Origin: Closterium sp. Naga37s-1
Taxonomy: Eukaryota > Streptophyta > Zygnematophyceae > Desmidiales > Closteriaceae
Direction of reading: 5' to 3'
NCBI GenBank assembly: GCA_947471745.1
Contig: CANJKZ010000463.1
Span: 878,001 to 942,000 of the forward strand
DNA length: 64,000 nucleotides
Shown: positions 1 to 11,404 of the stretch, one piece after another
Layout of the letters: each line of letters begins with the position of its first letter
How positions within the stretch are numbered: position 1 is the first letter of the stretch
Notes under the pieces: generated by a model
Told to the model about the DNA's origin: nothing
What the model saw: the letters and a program-made list of their open reading frames with translations, nothing else
The model's database searches: none
Program-made: the position numbers and the translations under genes

Positions 1-1
1 C

Positions 2-2783
2 GGAGCTGCTGGGCCCTCGGGTCCGCCTGGAGCTGGAGCTGCCGCGGGTGTTGGTGCTGAGACTGCTGCTGTCCTTCCTGGCGGTGGTCCTGCTGCGGGT
101 GCTGCTGGTGCTGCTGGAGGTACTGGAGCTGGAGGTGCTGTTGGCGCTGGTGCTGCTGCTGAGGGTGCTGTCCCTGCTGTGTCTGGAGTCGCCGCGCGGC
201 CTCGGCCGTACTTCGTTCCACTCCTACAGCAGGTTCTTGGTCTTTCTCCTCCTGCAGCGTGTCCACAGCCTGTTCAGTCACAGTCCCAGTTAGAGCCCGC
301 CTCCCCACTTCCTGCTCCCTCTGCTTACACTGGTCCCACTGGAGGTCTTGCTGAGCGTCGTGAGCCTGCGTCTCGTCCTGCGTCGCCTGTTCGTGCTGCT
401 CGCGCTAGTGGTCGCGGTTCGCGTCAGCGTCCTCCTCCTGTCCCTGGCACGCACCGGATGTCTTTGCGTCCGTCCACTGCTCCTCTGCGTGCCCCTTTGC
501 CTTCTCCTCCTGAGTCCTCCCTTCCTGCACTTACCGACCCAGAGTCCGACTCTCTTCGTGCTGCTAGTCCTACTGTCACACGTCTCCTTGCTACTGTCGT
601 CACTGACCCCTCTTTTGAGTCCACTGCTGCGTCTGCTCTTGTTGCTGAGCTCGTCGACTTTGCTGCTAGCTGTCGTCTAGACTACGCTGCCGGTCTTGTT
701 GCTGAGTCTGCGTCTGTCTGTCCTCCGTCCGTCGGGGGTGAGTGTGCTCTTGGCACGGACGTCCTTGAGGACAGGCAGGAGGAGTTCCAGTGTCTGGCTG
801 CTGCTTCACCTCATCTCGCGTCCGTACTACTTGCCCCTGAGGGAGACCCGGATGCACTAGACATCCCGACTCCGCGCTCTTACGCGGAGGCCGTAGAGGG
901 TCCCTACTCCTCTCAGTGGCAGGCAGCTATGGATGCAGAGATGGCGTCCTGGAAGTCCACAGGCACCTACGTTGACGCGGTTCCCCCTCCTGGGGCGAAC
1001 ATCGTCAGTGGCATGTGGATCTTCAGGGTGAAGCGGCCGCCGGGCTCTCCACCTGTCTTCAAGGCGCGGTACGTCGCTCGTGGCTTCAGTCAGCGGCAGG
1101 GAGTTGACTACTTTCAGACTTTCTCTCCCACCCCGAAGATGACCACTCTTCGGGTGCTGCTGCACATAGCCGCTCAGCGCGACTACGAGCTCCACTCTCT
1201 TGACTTCAGCACTGCTTTCTTGCAGGGTAGCCTGCACGAGGAGATCTGGCTGCGCCGTCCACCTGGCTTCACTGGGACTTTCCCTACTGGCACCCAGTGG
1301 AGCCTCCGACGGCCAGTCTACGGTCTCCGCCAGGCACCGCGTGAGTGGCACGACACACTGAGGACTACGCTTGCGGCTCTTGGGTTTGCTCCCTCTACGG
1401 CTGACCCGTCGTTGTTTCTGCGCACCGACACTTCTTTGCCGCCGTTCTACATCCTCGTGTACGTCGACGACTTGGTCTTTGCCACAGCTGACACTGCTGG
1501 ACTAGCCTACGTGAAGTCCGAGCTACAGAAGAGACACACGTGCACAGACCTGGGTGAACTGCGCAGCTACCTTGGCTTGCAGATCACTCGGGACAGAGCA
1601 CGCCGCACCATTACCTTGACTCAGTCACACATGGTGCAGCAGGTCCTTCAGCGCTTCGGCTTCACGTACTCCTCGCCTCAGGCCACTCCTCTGTCTACTC
1701 GCCACTCGCTCTCAGCTCTGCCTTCGGATGAGTCCGTAGAGTCGAGTGGCCCGTACCCAGAGCTTGTTGGCTGCCTCATGTACCTGATGACCTGCACACG
1801 ACCTGACCTTGCATACCCTCTTAGCATTCTTGCACGCTATGTTGCTCCTGGGAGACACCGACCAGAGCACATGGCTGCAGCGAAGAGGGTGTTGCGCTAC
1901 TTGTGCAGTACGTCGGGCATGGGGCTAGTGCTTGGAGGGCGGAGTCCAGTGGTCCTCACTGGGCACGCGGACGCTTCTTGGGCTGACGACCAGGCTACGC
2001 AGCGGTCGTCGCAGGGTTACACCTTCAGTCTTGGTTCCGGCTCTGTCTCGTGGCGGGCTACTCGCTCGTCCTCTGTTCTCGGCTCCAGTTGTGAGGCTGA
2101 GATCTACGCCGGGGCCATGGCTGCACAGGAGCTTCGCTGGCTCACCTACCTGCTGACTGACCTTGGAGAGCCGCCTCGTTCTCCTCCAGTGCTGTACGTA
2201 GATAACAAGGCCATGCTGGCCTTGTGTCGAGAGCAGCGCTTGGAGCACAGAACGAAGCACATTGCTCTTCGTTACTTTCTTGCTCGTGAGCTGCAGCAGC
2301 GTGGTCAGTTGCGACTTGCGTACGTGGCCTCTGAGGCCAACACTGCTGATGTGTTCACCAAGGCACTTGCGCCTTGTGACCATCAGCGCTTCTGCACTCA
2401 GCTGGGTCTTGTACCTGTCTTGCCTCACTTGCTCTCCTCTTGACCTTGCTTGTACTGTCACATATATATACCTGCTCTTGCTTGTCTAGCTCTATATATA
2501 TATGTGCACTCCTGCATGTGAACTGGCCTTGTGGCCTTGTCGTTGTGCTCGGACTGTGTGGTGACTTTGTGATCCACCCTGAGCTTGCTGTGCTTTGCGT
2601 GACTGGTCTTGTGACCCCTTGTTCTCCCCCACTTTGCCTATGGGGGTGTGTCAGAACATATATATAGCTTATGCTGTTGTGTAGGCTATAGTGGGGTATC
2701 CCATAGGGGGTACAACCCAATTAGGGTTTCCTATATGTACTCACTTCATTCATAGTTCATTCATTCTTGTTCAAATCTTCTCA
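2..2783 (+). mobile_element. Ty1/copia element, 3' part (runs off left edge)
   Basis: This is the fossil 3' portion of a copia retrotransposon. The reading starts off the window in a Gly/Ala-rich spacer. Reverse transcriptase follows at about 950-1700, with the YVDDLVF catalytic signature near 1460, and then RNase H at about 1930-2400 (ADASWADD, YVDNKAM and the ANTADVFTKAL tail typical of copia). The pol reading is long and looks intact within the window. After it comes a 3' untranslated part with the same CCCCCACTTTGCC...TGGGGGTG block found before the 3' LTR of the other copia elements here, and then the LTR (2649-2783). The 5' half, including gag, protease and integrase, lies outside the window. 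Confidence 0.93.
2649..2783 (+). repeat. 3' LTR of the left-edge copia element
   Basis: A short LTR of about 135 bp starts TGTCAGAACA right after a purine-rich tract. It shares the core GGCTATAGTGGGGTA...GGGTACAACCCAATTAGGG with the other copia LTRs in the window. The right end (TTCTCA) is less sure because the following TGTGT-rich sequence blurs it. Confidence 0.75.
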
Positions 2784-2805
2784 GTATGTGTGTTTGTATG
2801 TGTGT

Positions 2806-2936
2806 TGTCAGAAGAATGAACGAGAATGAATGCATTGAGCAGAAGTTGGGTACAAGTACTAACTCTAATTAGGTTGTACCGTTTATGGGCTACCCCACTA
2901 TAGCCTACACAAAGCAAGCAATATAACATTCTGACA
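2806..2936 (-). mobile_element. Solo copia LTR, inverted
   Basis: The 131-bp sequence, read on the - strand, starts TGTCAGAATG and ends TTCTGACA. It matches the LTR family of the elements at 48470-48602 and 58368-58498. No internal body lies on either side, so it is a solo LTR left by LTR-LTR recombination. TGTGT flanks both sides and fits a 5-bp target duplication, although the surroundings are low complexity. It sits 22 bp from the preceding LTR in the opposite orientation. Confidence 0.82.
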
Positions 2937-4527
2937 TGTGTGTGTCCCCTCGTGCGTGTGCCGTGATTGTGTGCGTTCATTCATATCCATTGCAATAACA
3001 ATGCATTTTTGTGATTTTTTAAAATAAGGCTCGAGTCTATCATTTCACCAAATGTTCATTGGCGCACTCAGTGACTCGCGTGCGACCACTTTGAACTGGA
3101 TTTGATAGAGTTTACCTTTTTTTTAGACTTCATAGATTGTGTTGTTTCATGTGATAGTTGATTATTCAAAAACCAAACTATTGAGCTCCCCCCCCCATGC
3201 TAGGCAGGGGATGCGGTAGCTTGGATTTTGGGTCGTTAACTATCACATGAAACAACACAATTTATTTATATTATCCATTTATTATAATGCATTTGTCAAT
3301 AATTGTCACGTTACGTGTGCATATTAATATTTCACGTTACACGTCATGCATAAGCATCTATTTAAGTTGGTTCATTACATTCATTTAAACATGCGTTGAA
3401 ATTTTATAACATGTTTATAATGCATTTTATGTGTGTGAAATTATCATTGCACCATCTAACAGTAAAAATATGGTGCAAACAGTATAACATAAACTAATAC
3501 AGTAAAGGAAAATCATTACCCAATAGACAGTGAACAATCTTTAGAACTGCTCTACATGCACAGTATGGGAAGGGTATTTCTGTAGTTTACAAATTATATT
3601 TTCGTGTTTTATTAAAAATAAATATGAAAATAAAATTTGGCAAAATTGATCGTGGGGGGTTGCTTCGCAACCCAAAAAAACGATTGGCCCCGTTTGGCCG
3701 ATTGCTTCCTCTCAGTTGATTGGTTCATCGGCGTCTGGCAGTCCACTTCACCAGAACCAAACCACGTTTCCTGTCTGCCGCCAATCAAATTAGCCTGTCA
3801 CAAGCGTTTTGGTTGTTCTGCCAGTCTGCCCATCTCGAAGCGCGGATGCTGTGCAGAACACAAAACACCCTGGGTGATCAAATGTGCTCCGATGATGATC
3901 TAACGGGTCAAATTCACCCGAGGGAGCTCTGGACTTCCATCCGTCCGTCGGCCCCACCAGTAAGCACAGACGTGCGTTGCTCGACCTCACAACCACCTAA
4001 CACCACAAGTCGAGATTGCGCGCCTAACGACTGGATTGGTTGGATGCACCTTGTACATTACTTCTCCCTTTTTCTTCTGCTTCTTTCTCATCCTCGGAGG
4101 AGTACTTGGAACATGATTTGCGAAAGCAGCTCTGGGAGCAGCTCCGGCGAAGCTCGTTACGGACAAGTCTGGTTTCGAGGACATCTGTAACCGGTGCAGG
4201 GGTTTCGAAAACTCTCGTCAAACAGTGTTGTTGCTCATGTTCTGCACCATCACTGGTGCTCCACCTCACTCGTCCTCATCGCATAGCTTGCTCGCATTTC
4301 CCAACAATTTGTTTACAGTCTCGGGTGCTGAGCATTCCCCCTCCGTGCATCCGAAGTTTATAATCGGCTCTCCAGAGGCAGCTGGCAGGATGACAGCAAG
4401 ACAACATGACATTTCTGAAAAAATGGAGACAGTAAAGCGAGGTGGCTTGTGAGGGGGTTCAAAAGTCAACTGGAGAAATTCGGTCAGCCTGATACAGTGG
4501 CGAACTGACGGCGCTCTTTAACGAGAA
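2937..4527. other. AT-rich spacer upstream of the DUF2993 gene
   Basis: I see no convincing gene here. Up to about 3640 the sequence is AT-rich, with short runs and a strong inverted repeat (3136-3261). A GTTGCTTCGCAACC palindrome lies near 3660. From about 3700 the base composition becomes mixed, and several short open frames overlap on both strands without family resemblance. The last few hundred bases probably hold the promoter and 5' UTR of the gene that starts at 4528. Confidence 0.5.
3136..3261. repeat. Perfect 24-bp inverted repeat (hairpin or small MITE)
   Basis: Left arm 3136-3159 (ATTGTGTTGTTTCATGTGAT then AGTT) is exactly complementary to right arm 3238-3261. A 78-base spacer with a run of C separates them. 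It could be a very small foldback/MITE or a hairpin RNA source. No clear target duplication was seen. Confidence 0.7.
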
Positions 4528-6786
4528 ATGGAGCCTCAAACGTCGCAGATACCTTCGTGGGTCCGCCAAGGCGCGCGCAATCCCCGCTCGCCGACGCACG
4601 CGCAGAACCGAGGAAGGTTCGGCGCAAGCCCCCGCCACCACCCGCGCAGGCGCGGGGGCAGCGCGGCAACCCCTAGGTTTTTTAACAGCCCCCGAAGCGC
4701 CGCGGTTGACGGAAGCTCTAAGAGTCATGCCGGCAGCGCAAGCGGCAGCACTAGCAGCAGCAGCAGTAGTAGCAGTAACAGCGGGACTTACGCCGCACCC
4801 CACGGGCCCTTAGCTCAACCCAACCATCAGCAGCCACGTCAGCAGCCAGAACCTCCACGTCAGCATCACCTCCGCCATCATTACGTGCCGCCAGTCGAGA
4901 CGCCCTCCCACCGCGCGGCTCGTGCGGCCGCCTGGGCGGCAAGGGATCGCAGCAGAGCGCGGCCACGTCAGCAAGGGGAAAGGCGGTTATCTGTGGAGCG
5001 GGGGGACTGGGGACGGGGAAATGGCGCGCAGCGCCGAGAGCACATCGGCGGAAGCTCCGCGGAGCTTCCCCGGGGGCTTTCCGCGGGTCACTCCGCTTCC
5101 GCGGCTTCGTCCAAAGGCGCAGATGGCGCAGGTGGCACAGTTTCTCGGAGTTCCGCCGCATTAGACGCGCAAGAGCAGGCTCGGGTCGAAGCTGAGGTTC
5201 GGCAGATTGTCCAACATGCCGAGGCGAAGGCTCGGCAGCAGCAGCAGCAATTGTTGCCACGTCAGCAACTGCAGTTGGGGCGGAACGAACAGCGCAATGC
5301 GACGTGGATCTTCGCAGGCCACGGCACCGCGCCTCGGGCCCTTTCCCGCCAAAATGCCGCCGCGCTTTCCCGCGGACTGCGCAACGGCCTGCAGCAGCGC
5401 TTCCGCCAGCTTTCCCCTTTCCCCCTCGCGACCCGGTTCCGCGACCCGTTCGAAGCGCTGAAGCGCAGCGTTCTCGAGGCGCAGTTAGAGGCGCAAAAGG
5501 CGGTGCGAGCCGCCGTGAAACGCGGGGAAGAGAGGGTCAACACGGCGCGCTTTGGGGCAGTGGTGGTGGTGCTTGGGTTGTGGGAAGTGGCTCGGAACAA
5601 GCTGGCGCAGGCTCGGCAGCGGCACCAGGTTCGGAGCCAGGTTCGGGTGTGGGGACAGAGGCTCGGCAGGGAGGCGCCTGTTGCGGCGAAATGGGCGATG
5701 ACGAACGGATGGGGAGAAGCGGGGGACGCGCGAGGAGGCGGAGAGGGGGGAGCGGGGGAAGAGTTGGGGGAACGAGTTTCGGGAGGCGGAGGCGAGTCTT
5801 TCTGGGGAGGTAACGGGGAGGCACTGGGTAGACCTAACCCAGATATACCTTCCCCTGACGCGTTTGGCCTTGGTATTGTAAGGGGGCTCTTGGGTAGTGG
5901 TGTTTTGGGATGGCCAGGGCAGCAAGACGAAGCAGCGTATAGCGAGGAAGCTTATAAAGAGGATGGGGCTTGGCAGCAGCGGGAGGTGAGACTCCTGGGC
6001 CAGTCTCAGGCGCTCTGGCGTCAGGTGGCGTCTCTGTTGAACCCACCTGGCTCTGTTGCAGAAACACCTGAGCGGCTGGATCCCATGGCACCTGAAACTC
6101 CCACCATTATTGATCCCCATCCCCAGGGGAAGGGGAATATGAGCGCGGGTGCGCCCCACGTGCAGGCGCATTCCCCCCTCCGCCACTCCCCCGCCGTTCC
6201 CCCCAGCTCCCCCCGTACCCCCCTCCCTCCCCCAACCTCCCGCGCCCTGCTTGACCCCTGGGCGGCGCTGCAAATCGCGGAGGAACAGTTCGGAGCGCAG
6301 GTGGGCGGCAGGGCGGCTTCAGGAGGTCTCAACAGAGACAGCAGCGGCGGCAGCAGCAGCAGAGCCAGCAGTCACGGCAACAACAGGAGCAGCAACAGCA
6401 GCGGTAATAGCAGCAGAAACGGCACCAGCAGCAGCAAGAGCAGTGGTGGTGGTGGTGTGGCAAAAGCAGCAGCTCCTGATGCGCTTCAGGAGGAAGGAGA
6501 GGAGGAAGCTTCCGGGTTGGTGTCGGCCCTGCTTACTCAAGCTGTTCACTCTTTTCTACGGTCCCAGGTCAGCTCCCTAGCCCTCAGGTGGATTTTCAGG
6601 TGAATTTTCTAGCTAGGTTCCAGGATGGATTTTAGTGATCTCCTCTCCATTCCCATCCTCTTCTGACCTCCTCCTTTCATCTTCTTTCCTTCTCTTCCCA
6701 TCTCCTCGCCTCCCCTCCTCCTCAACGCAATCCCTTACAATGCCTCGCACCTCCATCACCACGCATATGCCAAAAGACTGAGAGAG

Positions 6787-6840
<54 letters not shown>

Positions 6841-9800
6841 GGAAACTAGCTATCCACATGGCGTCATGCTATGTATCCTGCAAACATGCCTTGATACCAA
6901 CCAGCTTTCTCGATTTCCTTCTCCTCTTGTTTTTTCCGCCCTTCAGCTCGACTCGTGTGGCGATCTGAGGATCAAGGTGGCCGCTACAGGACAAGACCTG
7001 CTATCCGGGCGGCTGGCCGGCGTATCAGTGTCGGCCCGGGCGGCTGAGTACAAGGGTTTGTCCGTTTCTGATGTGGATATGGCTGCTTCCTCTGTCCGCT
7101 TTGGCAAGAATTGGGGGCTCACTCCAAAGTGAGTGAGAGAGAGTGTGAGAGATGAGGTATCCACACTCACTCACTCGTACACACACACACACATACACAC
7201 ACACAAGCACACACACACATATGGCGGCTTCCTCTGTCCGCTTTGGCAAGAATTGGGGACTCACTCCCAGGTGAGAGAGAGAGGCATCAATACTCACTCA
7301 CTCGCAGTTTCCCCTCCCTCCCCTCCCCTCCCCTCCCCTCCCTCCCCTCCCCTCCCCTCCCCTCCCCTCCCCTCCCCTCCCCTCCCCTCCCCTCCCCTCC
7401 CTTCCCCTCCCCTCCCCTCCCCTCCCTTCACCTCCCCTCCCCTCCCTTCCCCTCCCTCCCCTCCCCTCCCCTCCCCTCCCCTCCCCTCCCCTCCCCTCCC
7501 TTCCCCTCCTCTTCCCTCCCTCATGGCAGCGTTTTCAACTCGCACTTCTTTCAAGTGCGCGCCTTTCTCTCCTCGCGCATTGAGGCACCTCAAAACACAC
7601 CTCAATGCACGCGTTCTTTCAAGTGCAAGTGCGCACCTGTCTCTCCTCGCTTCCCCTGCCAATTCTTCCCTCCTAACCTAACCCCTCCCCATCCCTGCCC
7701 GCTCGTAGTTCTTCTCTCCTCTTCTCTCCTTCCTCTCCTCCCGCAACCCTTGCAAACCCCCCGCTTTCCTCCCCCTCCTAAATGCCTCCCCCTCCCTTCC
7801 CTTCCCTTCCCCCCTTTAGTTTCACCAACTCGCACTTTCCAGTGCGCGCCTTTCTTTCCATGAACCCTGCCAGCCAACCTCACCCGTTCCCCCTCCCCCC
7901 CCCCCCTCCCCCTCCCCCTCCCCTATTCCCTCTCCCTAATTCCTGCCTCCCCTTCCCCCTTTCAGTTTCACCGACTCACACTTCCCAGTGCGCGCCTTTC
8001 TATCCAAGAGCCTTGCCAACCTTTCACGCTCCCTCTCCCCTTCCCCCTCCCCCCTCCCCTATTTCCTCTCCCTAATTCCTGCCTCCCCTTCCCCCTTTCA
8101 GTTTCACCGACTCACACTTCCCAGTGCGCGCCTTTCTATCCATGAGCCCTGACGACTTCAACAGGAGGTGAGTCGCTTTCCCTGACTTGCACTTCCCAGT
8201 GTGCCCCTTTGAAGATTTTTGAGGCAATTTTTTAGGCGCCTTTTGAGGCCATTTTTGAGGCGCCTCAAAGATTTATGAACCCTTTCTCAAAAGCCACCTC
8301 TTTCCAGTTCGCCCCTTTCTCTTCATGAACCTTGAAGATTTTAACAGGAGGTGGGTCAGCGTCAACTGTTCAACAGGAGGTGGGTCGGTTTCCTGTAGTG
8401 ACCCGGTGGAGGGTAATTTAGAGTGTCAAATGGGATCTTAATTCCATGAGGCCTAGCCCGTAAGACGATTTTTTAGGCGCCTCAAAAATAGCCCATATCC
8501 CTCTCGGTGAGGACCACTTAAGCAGGAGGTGAGCAACGCAATTACAGAGCTGAACGTGAGTCGAATTTGTTGATTGCTTTGTATTTGCGTTGCTCATCAA
8601 ACACAGGTTTCGCAAAATCCGATGCAGGATATATAAAGGCATCTGTTTAGGCGCCTCAGAAAACAGAAACAGGCTTCGCGGCATAAAAAATGGTTGTAGG
8701 ACATGAGAAGCACGCGCGCTTGTCCAGTTTGTTGCACTTTCCTGGTGTCCTTCCCGTGCCCTTTCTTCAGCCTTGCCCCTATGAACCTCAGGACCCTTTT
8801 TTCTTCCTGCCCCTCTAATCTTTCTTTCGATTGGTCGGCTACCAGCCAATCCGGGCCCTTTAAGCCACTTCTGCTCCTCATTCCCCAAGCTTTGACGCCC
8901 ACTCCCCCCCTCCCTCCCCCTTTTCCTCCTTACCCCAACCCAAACCCTCCCCACTTGCCGTCTCAAGAGCCCTCTACCCCTCCCCCGCCCCTCACTCTCA
9001 CTTCCCCATCTCATCTCACTCCATCCTCCCCCTTCTCTCCCCTCACTCCCCTTATCCCCATCCCCTCCCCTCTTTCCCCCATCCCCCTTCCCCCCTCTCT
9101 CTTCCCTTTCCCCCCATGCAGCCTGAGGAGCCCTCTCCTCTTCCCCCTCCGCTCACTCCCACTCCCCCATCATAATCCATCTTCCCCCCGTTGCTCCCCC
9201 CCTCTCCCTTTTTCCCCAACCCTCTCCCCCATCTCCCCTTTCCCCCCGTGCAGCCTAAGGAGCCCTCTCCTCTCCCCCCTTCTCTTCCCTCTCCTCTCAC
9301 GCCCACTCCCACCTCTCACTCAATCTTCTTCTCTCTCTCCTCATCGTCCCCTCCCCCACCTCCCTCTCTCTCCCCTTATCCCCCGTTCAGCCTAAGGAGC
9401 CCTCTCCTCTTCCCTCTTCTCCGCTCTGTCTTCTCATTGGACGACCGCCAGCCAATCCCAGCCCTCCACGTGTCACTTGGTGACGGATTCTTGGAGTTCG
9501 TAGCAGCCAATCAGGATCCAAGATTTGGCCAGAATCAGAATCTGATCTCCAGTCTGCCGCCCAATAGCGCCAATAGCAAATATGCCCTTCCCCCATACCC
9601 TCCCTCCCCTTCCTCCTCTCACCCCCCCTCACTTTCCCTCAAACCCCCACACTCCACTACCCTTTCCTCCTCTTCAAAACATAACCTTCTAAACCCCCTT
9701 CGAACCTCGTATACACACTCCCTCAACTCTCCCCACGCTCCCCCTTCCCCTCATTTTCCCTCTGCCTATAGCCGCACCCCCCGTTTCACCCCCTCCCCCC

Positions 9801-11404
9801 GCTTTACCCCCTCCCCCCGATTCACCCCTCGATTCACCCCCACAGCTCGCCTCAGTTCCCCCCACTCCTCCCCCCACCACCACTCCCCCTACTACTCCCC
9901 CCAATTCTCCTCCCCCCGCCTATCCGTCCGCTATTCCTCCCCCTTCACCTCCTCCCCCACTTCCTCCTCCCAACCCTCCCTAGACCTCTCTCTCCTCCCC
10001 ATTCCCCCTCTGCCGCCCAACCCACTGTCACTGTTGAGATTCTCTGCCACCCAGATCAGATTCCCTCAGCCAGTGCTGGATACTGTCGGGCGGCTGCAGC
10101 TCCTGAAGCCGCCCTTTCTGTTCCCTTCCCACTCCTCCCCTCAAACCTTGGATACTACACCATCCTCTACCCGTCCCTCATCCTCGCTTCCTCACTCACC
10201 CTCGCTCTCCTCCTCTCCCTCCTCTCCCTCTCTCTCCTCCTCCCCTCCTCCCTCTCCCCGCTCCTCTCGCCTCTCTACCTCTCTAGCCCGCCGCCTCCGT
10301 CCCCTCCGCATCCCCCACCCCAACAACCCAGCTGCAAACCTTCCCACCGCTCACAACCACACTCTGCCAACTTCTGCAGAATCTCCTGCTGCTGCTACAC
10401 CAGCAGCGTTATACCCCTACACCTGGAGAGGGCCAGGAACGCCATTCTTTGCTAGCTCTGTTCTCTTCCCCTCCTCGCCAAGCCTGGGCCTGGGGAGACG
10501 ACACAGACAACAGCAGCAACAGCAAATGAATCAGCAGCAGCAGCAAGGGCAGGAGCCAGTGCTGCAGCAAAGGCAGCAGCAGCAAGGGCAAGGGCAAGGA
10601 TCGGTCCCTCAAGTCCTTGACACCCCTACTTCCCCCTCAACACCCCCCATCTCTCTCATCCCTCCTCGCGAGTTTTGGTCTAGAGAAACCTTCTGGCTTT
10701 CAGGTCAGAGGAAGTGGATGGAGCAGCAACAGCAGCAGCAACAGCAGAAGCAGCAGCAGCAGCAGCAGCAGCTAAGCGGAGAGGAAATGGGTGTTTCTGG
10801 CCCTGGGGCTGGTTGGCTGTCCCTATCTAAGCGTTTGCTGGGAGCTGCATCACGGGAAGCCTTGGGAACTCCGGCCGGTGTGGCGCTGGATGCTGAAACT
10901 TCAGATAACAGTACACTCGCGTCTCTACAGTCCAATAATGCGTTATCATCAAGCTCGGATGCGATTTTTCCAGATGCGAGTTTATCCGGACGAGGGGCTG
11001 GTGCGGATGTGACTATTGGGGAGGGCGGTATAGGAGAAGTGGCAGAAGAGGAGTCGTCATATAGGGGTCCTTTGCCTGTTGCGGTGCGCCTTGCAGTTAG
11101 TGAGGACGGTCGACGACTCTCTGTAAGCAAATTCGGTAGTGAGTGCCTAGTTGCATGTGCGAGGGACGATTTAGGTAAGAAGCAAGGAAAGGGTAGAGGC
11201 GGAAATGGTCGTCGTGGGGGTCAGGGAAGAGAGAAAGGGCAAAAAGGGAAGCGAGAAAGCGAGAAGGAGAATGACATTGTTGAGCATAGCTCTTGTGTGG
11301 AGGAGGTAGAGGAGATTGATTTAGGACCTGGGACATTTCTCACTAGGCTAGATATATCACCTAACGGGATATTTCTGGCTGGTAGATTTCTCTTGACCTC
11401 TTAG
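4528..11404 (+). CDS. DUF2993 (LmeA-like) protein with very long low-complexity regions
   Basis: The model has four exons: 4528-6567, 6947-7128, 8102-8167 and 9391-11404 (1433 aa). Splice phases 0, 2, 2 and the stop at 11402-11404 agree. The N-terminal ~650 residues are basic and rich in Ser, Gly and Gln, suggesting an organelle-targeted or disordered region. The DUF2993 fold starts at about residue 655 with HSFLRSQ. It continues across the splice into LRIKVAATGQDLLSGRLAGV and AAEYKGLSVSDVDM, then FPVRAFLSMSPDDFNR-SLRSPLL (split by an intron), and ends at about 1322-1433 with GPGTFLTRLDISPNG and IFLAGRF. Cyanobacterial and plant members of this family (Pfam DUF2993) are a few hundred residues long; some bacterial relatives (LmeA) bind phosphoinositides. 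A Pro/Ser- and Gln-rich stretch of about 500 residues splits the domain. Stops are rare in such CT-rich DNA, so part of exon 4 might be an unseen intron. Introns 2 and 3 are full of partial exon copies. Confidence 0.78.
6791..6838. repeat. (CA)n microsatellite in intron 1
   Basis: About 22 uninterrupted CA units lie in intron 1 of the DUF2993 gene. A second, broken CA tract at about 7172-7220 lies in intron 2, directly before the repeated exon 2 end. Confidence 0.95.
7075..7275 (+). repeat. Duplicated tail of DUF2993 exon 2 with donor site
   Basis: The last ~54 bases of exon 2 (7075-7128, encoding DMAASSVRFGKNWGLTP) and its GTGAGT donor recur at 7221-7270, followed by GTGAGA. Both copies end in the same codon phase (2). 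Either donor could in principle join exon 3, but the second copy has only CA repeats before it and no acceptor of its own. Confidence 0.85.
7310..7522. repeat. (CCCCT)n pyrimidine tract
   Basis: About 200 bases of almost pure C/T on the + strand, built mainly of CCCCT units, lie inside intron 2 of the DUF2993 gene. Mirror-symmetric homopurine/homopyrimidine DNA of this kind can adopt triplex (H-DNA) structure; that is inference only. Confidence 0.93.
7535..8530 (+). repeat. Array of partial copies of DUF2993 exon 3
   Basis: The true exon 3 is 8102-8167 (FPVRAFLSMSPDDFNR). Upstream copies with the acceptor and exon head start at 7820 and 7966. Looser fragments (CTTTCAAGTGCGCGCCT type) lie near 7545 and 7620. 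Downstream copies of the exon tail with donor lie at 8305-8350 (AACAGGAG/GTGGGT), about 8369-8379 and about 8519-8528 (CAGGAG/GTGAGC). All are on the same strand. The copies from 7966 and 8102 share their long pyrimidine-rich intron lead as well, so the repeated unit covers intron plus exon. Confidence 0.85.
8960..9425 (+). repeat. Repeated head of DUF2993 exon 4 with acceptor
   Basis: The acceptor and first ~30 bases of exon 4 (CAG/CCTAAGGAGCCCTCTCCTC, real site 9391) recur at 9122 and 9254. A worn copy (CTCAAGAGCCCTCTACC) lies near 8962. Spacing is about 130-160 bp and all copies are on the same strand. Confidence 0.85.

Noticed and set aside
4459-6549. Long open frames antisense to the DUF2993 exon 1
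   Set aside because: They are mirror frames of GC-rich, Ser/Gly/Gln-coding DNA, have no family motifs, and disagree with the supported + strand exon.
7133-7863. Pro/Ser-rich open frames in the CT-rich intron
   Set aside because: CCCCT repeats have no stop codons in most frames. There is no start context, domain or splice support.
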